From Selaginella moellendorffii (lineage: Eukaryota; Streptophyta; Lycopodiopsida; Selaginellales; Selaginellaceae): DNA of 64,000 nucleotides. Under the pieces are notes generated by a model that had not been told where the DNA came from, searched no databases, and saw only the letters and a list, made by a program, of their open reading frames with translations. This document shows positions 37,293 through 47,796 of this stretch, in pieces (within the stretch, counting starts at the first letter, position 1; each line of letters starts with the position of its first letter). The position numbers were made by a program, and so were the translations under genes. The stretch spans positions 2,094,564 through 2,158,563 of the forward strand of contig NW_003314263.1 of NCBI RefSeq assembly GCF_000143415.4. The letters are read 5' to 3'.

Positions 37293-39414
37293 TGTAAACA
37301 ACTAAATTTTTCATTTTACTTTAGTCACTTAACCATGCTTTTGACCTTTTGGAAGAGTCTCACCCACAACTTCCATAGGTCCTTATCTGCCTTGAGGTAC
37401 TTGCTTACCCCCAAATGTGATCTCAAGATTTAAACTTAATCCAAATGTTCTATGTATCAAAAGTACCACTAACATCTTAGTCTATTACATTAAACTTATA
37501 TCCATTTGCATTTGTCTCATTGATAGTCCAATATCACCCACAACACAATCCCATTTTTTCAAGATTGGGCCCTCTATTCATGAGTAGTTATCATATGACC
37601 ACACTTTAGCATCCTTAACACATGAGGAACACTATCCCTTGATAGCCTCCCAACACCACCACTAGTTTAGGGTTCGAAGGCCAATCCCATTAACCTTTAA
37701 GACTTCCTTACCACATAACTATACCTTTAGTCACCAAGCAAAAAGACCACTTCACTTTGTTTCCATGATCTGAGATTTTAGGACAACATTTCAAAACACT
37801 GTGGCCGAATGCAAGCATTGTAGGTACTCCTCTCACCTTTCATCATTAAAGTGCCCTAGCTATATGGCTAAAATGAGGTTTTGATAAGCCATGCAAGGTA
37901 TCCAAGTAGGTAGTGCCACCCACACTTGGATTAAAAGTATTGACTATCCAATCTCCTAAGGGAGCTAAAGTTACCTTTAGGACAATTCACCAAGTTACTC
38001 CATCCATATTCACTATAGCTTTGGATTCCTTAATAGTTATATCATCTCCCCCCACATATGTGTAACCTTCTTCGGTTACACTAGCCTTTTTTGGCTAAAT
38101 TAGTTACACTAAAGTCCTCCCAGTATTATCCCATAGGGACTCACTAAACCCCCTAGGGTTTAGGAGACAACCTCTTTGGGCTTTCACCCTCAAACTCAAA
38201 TTTGGATGCAAATTCAAACCCGGTCTCAAACTTGATCTTAATTTGGGTCTCGGTCTTGAACTCCATCTTGGACTCCTTCTCTGACTCCATTTTAGACTAC
38301 ATATCAAATTCCATCCCAGACTTCATCTCACATTCCTCGGACTCTATTTTAGACTCTAGTGTGTGTAACCTTCTTTAGTCACACTGGCCTTTTTTGGTTA
38401 AATTAAATCCTCCCAATACTATTCAAGACTCGTATTAAGCCTAGTCTTGACACTTCCACATGCCACAACACTTGCCATAAGTTGGTAATTTTTTTGTCCC
38501 CTTTTTGAGACTCACTCCCCAATTGCTTCATGATCGTTCCTTGAGCACTTCTTTGGGATGGTAAGTGTTAGTAATTTTTTTGTCCCCTTTTCAAAACTCA
38601 CTCTCTAATTGCTTAGAAATAAACACTTTATTGGGATGGTAAATGTTGGTAATTTTTTGTCCCCTTTTCGAGACTCAATCCCCAATTTGCTTCATACTTA
38701 TTCCTTGAGCACTTCTTTGGGAATTCCACTCTTGCTTTCAATTTTCTGAGTTAGAACTTTTAATCCAAACATGTTATGCTTGTTGGGCTTTTACTTCGGC
38801 CACTACCATATGGCACACTTTGGGCTCCACTTTGAGACTTAGGAATTTGTGTAATGTCTTAAATTTAGACTTTTTAGGAGGTCACCCAATCTAATATTAA
38901 GGACATTTAACTCTAAGTATTCCAAAACCCTTAACTGATTAGAAAATAGGGTGCACTCTTGTTCATAAGCCTTTCCTTCTATATTTAAACTCTATGGATC
39001 GTTTTTCAAGTCATTCTCTTTAGTTATTTACAATTCACCATATTTCTCTACAAGTTCACGCCCTCGTGAATGGAAGCTGAAAACCACAACTCTCCCGAAA
39101 GCCCCACTCTCTTGACACCCTACCCCTAGAAAACTAGACATGCTAGATGTCAATTAACATGTGGTATAATTCCCTTAAGCAACTAATAGAGTCGGATTTA
39201 AGACCTTTTTAATACCAAATGTAAGCTCCTGAATTTAGACTTCCAGAAGGTTACTCAACCCAGTAGTATTCAAACCCAAAAATACTTAACCCCAAATATC
39301 CCAAGACCCTTAACCGATTGAAAAAGGGGGTGCACTTTTATTTATGGGCCCTTTTTCTTTATATTTAAACCCCATGGATTGTTATCTTCAGTTTCTTATA
39401 ATTTTTTTCTCACA
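37293..39414 (-). mobile_element. Minus-strand LARD solo LTR carrying a nested TRIM
   Basis: The left end is TGTAAACAACTAA (reverse complement of the LTR end). The right end is TCTCACA (reverse complement of TGTGAGA). It is flanked by perfect CAATT duplications at 37288-37292 and 39415-39419. The LTR is split near its U3 end by the TRIM at 38850-39400. Confidence 0.82.
38850..39400 (-). mobile_element. Complete 551-bp TRIM retrotransposon
   Basis: Two LTRs (38850-39032 and 39220-39400, about 182 bp each) flank a 187-bp interior. On the minus strand a decayed primer-binding site TGGTATTAAAAAG follows the 5' LTR at 39219. It is flanked by ATTTG / ATTTT (one mismatch). It has no coding capacity, as is normal for terminal-repeat retrotransposons in miniature. 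Confidence 0.82.
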
Positions 39415-40829
39415 CAATTTATGTAGTAGGTATTTCACAATAAAACTCTCTTTAGTGGTTAAGTTATAAATTTTCCTTTTCTAATTTGCCAATTTACTTT
39501 GTCTATCCAACTATTACCTTAGCCTCAATTAAGTTCCCTTGCCAAGGTTCCCGCCTATTTTACCAACTCTTACTTGGTCTTATTCAGATTCAACTTCTCA
39601 CTACACAAGTAACAAAGTGTTATCTATTTATCTATAGATTCCCAAACTTTCTCTTAATTCCCTTCCTTAGGTTAAGCTAAATTTAAAGTTAGACTACACT
39701 CCCCATAGACTCAAGAAGCCAAACATACCAAACCTCCAAGTTTCTAACATCCCTTAGTAAAACAAAATTTAATCACAAAACCCTTTAAATCCTAAGTTTT
39801 TGGTGCATCTCTTTTACAGGGAAATATTTTAATAACCCAGTATGGATACCCCTACTCTCCCACCTCCGTCCCAAAGGGAAAGCCCAAGCCCTTAAGAAGG
39901 AGCAAGGACTAGTACTCAAGTGGGGCAACATCCCATCTGAGCTAAAAACATTGCAATCAATTTTCCTTCTGGGAGTGAGAGTTGTTTTTGAGCTTTCTCT
40001 TGAATGGCTTCTTTGGCACCCCTCGAGTCCATGTTCACCCACCAAGGCCACCAACCCCCCAATCTTAACCTCAACTCGATTTAGAAACACAATTGGAGAG
40101 TTCTTTCAAAATTAAGTCCATCCCTACTATCCTTTTAGAACCATCCCCATCCGCCCATCCCCCCCCCCCCCTCGAATCTTGGACTCAACCTCGGACTTAG
40201 TTTCAAACTTCATCTTATATGATGAACTCTTTATCATTTCGGTCATGATTTCGAAAATTCTTTACCCTATGATGTTTGGAGGTTTTATGATGCAGTACAA
40301 ATCCCACTATATCAACTACCATCAACATGTTAGTTCAATTTGGAGGATTAAAGGGAGAGTTAGCCAGATTGCACAGCCAAGATTATAACCCTAATAGCAA
40401 AGTATATTGTATTGTGGTAATGCTCATTTTTGGTTTTTGATATCTAAGTGTAGAAATATTTCACAGAAGTATTCAAACTTCCCCTATAGCTCTGGCAAAT
40501 TTTGCAACCCTAGAAGAGAAGAACACATTCGAACTTTTCAAGAATTACTATGATGAAGCATTACTCTAATAGGATCATTTGGTATTTGTATGAAGAGGTT
40601 TAATCCTTTCTTTTTCTTCGTGTGATGAGTGAGTATTCTATGGCTTATGGAAACAACATAGAGATCTGTCCATCTACCTCAATGTTGTGGATTGCACAAC
40701 TTTGCCTTATGGACTGATTGCAATTTGTCATTAGTTAGTTCGAGCAAAAACTTTATATATGCAAAGCTACTATAACTAAAGAGTAGTCAAGATTGAACAT
40801 TAAGTGTTTTGTCTAGATACCCAGGCTTA
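39415..40829. other. Unassigned sequence
   Basis: No gene recognised. A frame at 40090-39785 (minus) and its complement are open for about 100 codons but match nothing I know. A run of ten or more C lies at about 40158-40171. Confidence 0.35.
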
Positions 40830-41000
40830 CATGTTACTTCAAAAACTTATAGAGGATGTAGAGGTAGACATAAATATTAGGAATGTGATAGATTACTAAA
40901 CTTACAATTCAAAAAAGGAGATTGGTTTTATCAAGTTGAAGAATCAAGGAGCAACCTGCTACATGAACTTGCTAATTCATATATATTACAGCCATAAGAT
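40830..41000 (+). pseudogene. UBP12/13-like ubiquitin protease fragment
   Basis: The + strand reads 'EDVEVDINIRNVIDY', a stop, then 'TYNSKKEIGFIKLKNQGATCYMN'-like text (cited as 'SKKEIGFIKLKNQGATCYMN'). This is the catalytic Cys box of MATH-type USPs (family 'GLKNQGATCYMNS'). The in-frame stop replaces the expected Trp, and homology fades after 'MNLLI'. No intact source gene is in this window. Confidence 0.8.
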
Positions 41001-41749
41001 AACTTTTGTCTCTTATCACTAAACAAACAAGACATACTATTCATTCAGCAAGAAGAATTGATAATTTTAAGCATTAAAGCATACCACATTACTTGTCTCC
41101 AATGCAATTAAAATCAAGGGGAAGGGTTTGATGATGTTGTTAAGAAGTCCATCTCAAGAGATATTGGTTATGCTCATGTGGTGTCTATATTTGTCTCCAA
41201 AGCAACTTGCTGCATGAGGAGGAAACAATGGCCTTAGATGAGCATAAAGCACATGCTTAGATGCCATGCTTGAAAGATGACATCCCTCTATTTGGGATGA
41301 GACACTGTTTATGGAGCTAACACTCTATTACATCACCTGCTTGTCAAATGCCAAAAGGAGTGCTTCTGCTAGAACATTGGGTTGGGACTATGTGTGAATT
41401 AGTTGTTTATACAGAAGAATAAACTAAAATATACTATGAAGTATTTAGGAAATCTTATAACTTATAAATACAAACAAATAATACCTGTTAGATAATAAAA
41501 TATCATAGAATATCTAAGTATATTCTACAACCCCAGCCCCCTATAGGTTTGTTGAAACAAACCAAACCTATGTGTTTTAAAACCAAAACTGGTATCAATT
41601 TTAGATATTTGTACTTTTTATATAAGTTTTGTTCAAAAATAAATATATATATATAGAAGTACTTTGAACCAAAAATGGCTGTTAAAAATATGCTTTCCTT
41701 GATAAGTTTGAATATCTTTTTCTAGCACTAGAAGCTTTACTTAGTTATG
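41001..41749. other. Unassigned AT-rich DNA
   Basis: No gene or family match was recognised between the UBP-like fragment and the TOPLESS-like fragment. Confidence 0.35.
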
Positions 41750-42010
41750 ATATACTGCTTATCAACACTTCTGTGGTAAAGCATTACCTCCAACAAAGCA
41801 AGCCACTACTCTTGCCACATATCACTCACTTGGGAATGGGTTTTGATCTTCTTACACACCAGACCCAATAAACTCATGGCCTCTCAATTCATTGAATATT
41901 CAATTGAAAAGAAATATCACCAATCACTCCAAAGGAAACTGAGGTTAAAGTCTCATTTGCACTTAAATAGTGCATTGGATTAGCCTTTGGATTTTCATTT
42001 GTGTCATGAG
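41750..42010 (-). pseudogene. Decayed TOPLESS-like fragment
   Basis: The minus strand reads 'MTHDTNENP' then '..LSANET..S', matching the TOPLESS stretch 'MTNDTTENNPEEAVPCITLSKND' found in the pseudogene exon at 49650-49501, and continues into text resembling the next TOPLESS segment ('GDISFQLNIQ' for 'GKISLFNMMTF'). The match is short and diverged, so the 41750 boundary is a guess. The intact retrotransposon sits between this fragment and the TOPLESS pseudogene. Confidence 0.5.
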
Positions 42011-42028
42011 TCAAACTTCTAAACTCCT

Positions 42029-43703
42029 TGTGAGACACAAACTCCCTAGGCCCCAAAGTGGAGCCGAAAAGGGTGCCACGTGGTAGTGGCCGAAGCGAAA
42101 GCCCAAATGAGTGTAACACGTTTGGATTAAAAGCTCTGACTTGGAAGGTCGAGAGCGGGAGTGGAACTCCCAACAAAGTGCTCAAGGAGCGAGCACGAGG
42201 CGAGCAATAAGCAAGGCTCCAGAAAGGGACCCAAAAAGGACCAACACATGACACGTGGAAGTGTCCGAGATGGAGTCTGAGGTGGACCCTAGTTGGAGTC
42301 CGAGATGGACCCAAAGTGGAGTCCGAAGTGGAGCCGAGATGGAGTCCGATATGGAGTCCGAGATGGACCCGAAGTGGAGTCCGAGATGGAGTCCAATATG
42401 GAGTCCGATATGGAGTCCGAGATGGACCGAGACGGAGTCCGAGATGGAGTCCGAGATGGAGTCCGAGATGGAGTCCGAGAAGGACCCAAGATGGAGTCCG
42501 AGGTCGAGACCGAGACTGAGACCAGGACCAAGACCGGGACCGGGACCGGGACCGGGACCGGGACCGAGACCGAGACCGGGACCGAGACCGAGACCGAGAC
42601 CAAGGCCAAGGCTGAGACCGAGCCCGAGCCCGAGTCCGAGTCCAAGTCCGAGTCTGAGTCCAAGTCCGAGTCCGAGTCCGAGTCCGAGTCCAAGTTCGAG
42701 TCTGAGAGGGTGAAAGCCCAAAGCGTTCGTCTCCCAGACCCTGGGGGGTTTGGTGAGCTCCAAAAGTATAGTAAGGGGGAGGACTGCAGTGGAGCCAGTT
42801 TGGCCAGGAAAGGCCAGTTTGGCCCAGGAAGGCCAGACCCAGTATTGGGTGATGAACTGACCACTAGGAAGTCCAAGACTAGAGTGAATATAGACCGACA
42901 AGCGGGGTAGCTTGGTGAAGTGTTCAAGAGCCGGCTCTAGTTCCCCCGGGAGATCGACTGGCCGATGCTCCTAGTCCAAGTGTGGGTGGCATTACCTACT
43001 TGGATACCCGGTGTGGCTCAACGGAACCTCGCTTTAAGCCCATGGCTAGAGCACCTAAAGGTGAAAGGTGGGGAGAGTACCCAAGTGGCTCGCGTAAGGC
43101 CACGGTGTTCCGAAATGTTGTCCCAAAGGCCCAGACTGTGGAAAGGAAGAGGAGCAGTCCTCTGGGGTAGTGACCAAGGACACAGTCGTGTGGTGAGGAA
43201 GTCCCAGAGGACCGTGGGACTTAGTGGTCGGGCCTGTGGGGCTCGATCCAGTGGTAGTGTTGGTGAACACGGCCATGGGCAAAAAGGGACTTGGTGGGGA
43301 CTAGAAAAAGGGATATTGGGGAAGGCTATTCCCCATGTCTGTGGGCATCCTAAAGATGCTAAGGAGTGGATCTGGAATGATCACTCATGAATGGATGGTC
43401 TAGTCCTTGAGAGACAGGATTGTGATGCAGGTGGTGTTAGACCACCGGTATGACCAAGGTAAAGGGGCATGGCCTTAGCGTAACGGGCTAGTATGTCAGT
43501 GGTACCTTGGGGTGTCGGTCTTGGGACCGGACACGTGGAGCACTTGGACTAAGTGCAAGAGATGAGTGGCGTGGATGCCATTCTCGGGGCTAGCAAGCCC
43601 CAAGTCCTGAATTGGACTTAAGGAGGTGGTGAGTGAGACCCCTCCAAGTGGTCGAAGGCGTGGTTAAGTGACTAAAGTAGAATGGAAAAATTAGTCGCTT
43701 ACA
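42029..43703 (+). repeat. 5' LTR (1675 bp)
   Basis: It contains a repeat core of 12-bp 'gagatggagtcc' units (about 42266-42490), then 6-bp 'gagacc/gggacc' units (about 42505-42600), then 'gagtcc' units (to about 42705). The core is about 20 bases shorter than that in the 3' LTR, where it runs to about 48500. Confidence 0.9.
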
Positions 43704-43706
43704 ACT

Positions 43707-43718
43707 TGGTATCAGAGC
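43707..43718 (+). other. Primer-binding site for initiator Met-tRNA
   Basis: TGGTATCAGAGC, three bases after the 5' LTR, is the classic plant LTR-retrotransposon PBS complementary to the 3' end of tRNA-iMet. Confidence 0.92.
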
Positions 43719-46231
43719 TGTTCCTTAGTCTGACTTTTATTGGTGCTCAAGTATATCACCATTGATATTGGCATCGGAAGGTTCTAGGAGTGGGCCTATC
43801 CTTGAGGAGTAGCACGTCGAGAGGACATGGCTCTCCACTTGAGTTCATGCATGAACTTGGGCACGATGTGGTGGATAGAAAAGGGGCCAGTAAGGGAACG
43901 ACTTTGGGATCTTGGGAACAGTATATGGTTTTCCTCAGAGAGTTGAGGATGTGATCCAGATGAGCGTTTGACTTAGCAAATTGGCTAATGTAGTTGCGGT
44001 AAACAACTATAGTTGGGATCACGGGAAAGATAAAGACTCCAAAGCAATAAAGGAGTCACAAGATTATCCTCATATAGTTGAGGTTGGCGCTCATGAATGT
44101 GAGACTTGAAGTGATGACCATGGGAGGTCAAATACGGAAGAGGGCTCAAGTCCTTGAAATGGTAGCTGGGGCTACCTTTAATAAATGCTGGAACAACCCA
44201 AGGAGTTGGGGGGTGTACTTAGAGATGAGTTGGTATTCTCATCACATGGACAAGTAGTCCTAAGGGGCAAAGGTTGCCCCAGAGAACAAAATCAAGTGTC
44301 AGAGTAACACTTGTGAAAATAGTCCTTGTGAGTGAGGACATGAATGCAAGAAGTGTATTCTAGTGAGCTAGTGCCTAACAAGTAGGACCTTACGGGTCTG
44401 TGGATTAACCAAGTCCAAAACTGCTAGATGACTCAAGTAGAGTCAAGGAATGGTCCTAAAGGACTGATGTAAGCATTTGGACTGAAGTGTGTGGTACCCC
44501 ACAAAGGATGGGGGGGATCATAGGATCCAAGGATGAGAACAGAGGGTATCTCATCGATGGCAAAATGTGCCATGCTAAAGTCGTAGGAAGGGTGTTCCCA
44601 AAAAAAAAACAACTTTGAAACAAAGTTGTGTGTGACCTCTATGGTGCAGTGCTAACGGATGGTTGGTATGAGAAAGAGTGGTATTAATCTTGGCAAAGAC
44701 TTAAACACAAAGAAAAAGTGTCATAGAGGTAGGCTCGTGGAGCCGATGGTGTGGAGACACCAAATGTGCCAAGGTGTGATACCTTGAGGCTATGTTAGTG
44801 GGTTCATGAGAACCCCTTGCCAAAAGAATCCCAATGGAAATGGGAATAGCATAGCCTAAGCTGCAGAGCATGCAATTGGAGTGTGGTGACCCAGATAATG
44901 ATGGAGGTGTGGAAGCACCAGCAATGAGTTGTAGGACTTGACAACTATGAGGCAACTAAGCAAGAGGTGCAAAATAATTGCTTAAACGGGTAGAAGGTAG
45001 CTACCCAAGCCTTCTTAATGGCATAAGGAAATTGGATATACCATTACGGGGGATAAGTTGCTTATGTTGCGATATAGTAAGTCAATGTCATGAAAGGAAA
45101 TACTCATTGTCAAGGAAGCCGTCATTGGGACACCTGAACACTCTAGAACACCAGGAGGTGGTGTTTGATGTCGCGAGAGCAATAGATAAAGCCCAAAGGA
45201 CTAAGTCCCTAGCGAATGATGGATAGAAGGTGTTATCCAAATGTCCAAGGTGGCGGAGACAGGAGAAGACTGTCTACTCGAATTGGACAAAGCCAAAAAT
45301 GAAATTTTGGCAAGGCTAGCGATGGGCATGTAAAGGCCTATAAGCAACAACGTAATCTCGGTGTGTGGGATTATAGGGTGAGCATACCTGGATTGAGGAA
45401 CCACTCCCTAAGCTCTTGGGTAGGTTCATCCCTAAGAATACTTGCTAAAGCATGATAGAAAGTGCAAAGCTATCCTCCTGGTCTGGAGGAGAATGACCGA
45501 TGAAGCTAAAAAGCAAGAAGTAAGGGGGTAGAACCGAACCATAGGAATCGAAAGGCATAACCAAGGTTGGTTATGCCAGTTGGGAGTAGAGAATCAAGTG
45601 GGGGCTCGAGGTTGTGGTTGCTAGCAACTGTGAGGCCATGGAGAGTCTAAAATATGGAATTGTCCATGTTAGACTATATGGCAACTATAAAGCTTGCGAA
45701 AAGGGAGGCCTTAGCAAACTAAGGGACAAAGTTCCTTCAAGGTTCCCAAAGATGATTCTAGGTAACTTAGTACCTAGAAAGGCCAAGTGTAAATGGTTCA
45801 TGGAACGCGCGAAATCAGAGTGGCGCAGCAGAAGCGTGGTCTTGAAGCTTGCCATGAGGCAAGGCTATCAAGGTTAGGGAAGTAATTCCCGAGTGTTCAA
45901 AGAAAGGGCTTTGAACGAAAGTCGATAGCTAAGGACTTTCACGCTTATGTAGGAACTATGTTACAGTGGTCGGAGGACTTGCCAAACGAGATTGGCAAGT
46001 CAAGGGAACGAATACCCTAGTTGAAGGTGATTACTTCAAAAGGGTGGGCCATGGGGCCAAGCATGGAGGAGTCCATGCATGATCACGGACTTGTCAAGTG
46101 AGAGGACTTGACAGTGTGGAGGAACTAGGTTCCTAAGCTGTGATCTATAGCGCGCTTTTGAGTATAAGTTGGTGCACCGGTGTGGGGAGTCACGCCAGGT
46201 ATCCTGGGTGATGCCGTCCGTAGATGCATAT

Positions 46232-46285
46232 ACGGAGGTTGGGTTCGAGTCCCGACCCTCTAGTGCTTGGGTTCGAGTCCCAAAT
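46232..46285 (+). other. Two tRNA B-box-like motifs in the LARD interior
   Basis: 'gggttcgagtccc' occurs twice about 35 bases apart. This roughly 50-base stretch is absent from the corresponding place in the older copy (near 28480). No A box or cloverleaf was found, so I do not call a tRNA gene. Confidence 0.5.
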
Positions 46286-47782
46286 CGCTAGGGCGTGGTG
46301 ATGGTTTGGAATATGAGGACACTCATTTTTCGGTGGTCATGGACTCTCAGTGTGGAGACTGGTTTGGGCACACCACCAAGCGAGGGATGCCTCGGAGTCG
46401 TGATGCACGGTTAGATTGTTTAGAGTGAAAGCTCGGCAATTCTAACTTGAACACTTTGGTGGAAAAGGACACCAAGGACGTGGTGAATGAGATGGGGACA
46501 CTCAGTCTCAGTTGCTATGGATCCTTGGCCGGAAGGGCTGGCTTGGGCACACCGCCAAGTGTGGGGGATGCCCCCGGGGTCATAGTCAACAACTTAGAAG
46601 GGTTTGGAAGACTTAGTTCCTATTGGTAGACCTATTAAGGGGTCAAGATAAGATCACTAGGTGATATTATGGCTAAACAAGGACAAGGTCTTTGTTTGGA
46701 TTAAGGAATATGATTCCCAGTTCAAAGTGTTGATTTGAACTATTGATAAAGGTGTGGCTTGGTCAAGGTGACTAAGTGGGAAGGACACCTAAGAGAAATG
46801 AACTACTACAATATAATGATATTATGAGTTCAAGAAATTTGTCTCCAGAGACAGGCCCATGGGTGGGTCACAAGGTTGGGCTAGGAAGAGAGCCTAGAAC
46901 AGTGGGGAGACTTACTAGGGGTGAACACCCTAGTCTGGGCAAAGTAGGTCCTTTGCTATGGAACCAAAAGAATACCTCAAGGAGGGAGGTAATGATCCTA
47001 TGTTGCTTGGTGCAACAATCCAAGGATAGGAGCAAAAGACGAGTGCCCAAGATAGGGCCGTGGAATCAATTGGAAAGAATCCAAGTGGCAAAGTTAGCCA
47101 AGGAACACTAATGTGTTTGATGCTAATGGATTGCGGAAAAAGAAGTGAACTTCCAAGGATAGATTCCCAAGTGCTCCAATTTGGCAAAAGAAAAGCTCCA
47201 AGTGAGGGAGCAACTAAGTAGCCAAAAGATAGGGCCGTGGACAGCCCTAGCACAAATAATGATAAATGGAACATAATGCCAATGGTGGCACAAAAATAGA
47301 AAAGTTGATGAGGGTGCCCTCGAGTAGAGAACTTCCTAGGAGGGGAAGTGGAGTTGCATAAAATGTGCAAGGCAAGGTGTCGGAGACACCTAGGAAATTG
47401 ACTTCAAGAAGTCAAAAGTAAACGTTCTAAAGTGCAAAGGTAAATCAATGGGATCTGTGACTACTCAAGAATGAGTAGTGGAATTGAGTTAGAGAGGGTG
47501 TCTCTAATGGGTTTAGCAAGAACTGAACCAATAAAAAGGAGCAAACCACCTCAGGTGGTCAAGTGAGTCTCTAAGTTGGAGAGACTATCCTCCTTAGAGG
47601 ATGGGCAAAGCATGGTGAGCCTTTAGTGTCGAACCATTGACGAATATGGAGAAGGCATGGTGAGCCTTCAATGTCAAACCATTGACAAATATTGGCTAGG
47701 GGCCAAGGATGGAAATGGTAACACATGCGGGTGTTACTTTATAAAATGGTTTACCGTTCGATGAGGACATCGAACTTCATCT

Positions 47783-47796
47783 ATGGGTGGTGGAAT
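47783..47796 (+). other. Polypurine-like tract before the 3' LTR
   Basis: 'tgggtggtggaat' directly precedes the 3' LTR. The same position in the older copy has 'taggtggtagagt'. Confidence 0.6.

Noticed and set aside
39785-40090. 101-codon minus-strand frame
   Set aside because: No recognisable domain; the opposite strand is equally open and composition is that of the surrounding non-coding DNA.
42182-42901. Long open frames (about 240 codons) on the minus strand of the LTRs, and similar at 47950-48687
   Set aside because: They are produced by the 12-bp and 6-bp minisatellite, which has a 3n period and is open in several frames on both strands. Composition is purely repetitive and there is no domain.
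42965-43390. Open frame of about 140 codons in the LTRs (also 48751-49176)
   Set aside because: It lies wholly inside the LTR, is preserved only between the two LTRs of the young element, and matches no protein; older copies are full of stops.
46232-46285. Functional tRNA gene
   Set aside because: B-box-like motifs are present but no A box, acceptor stem or cloverleaf could be folded by eye.
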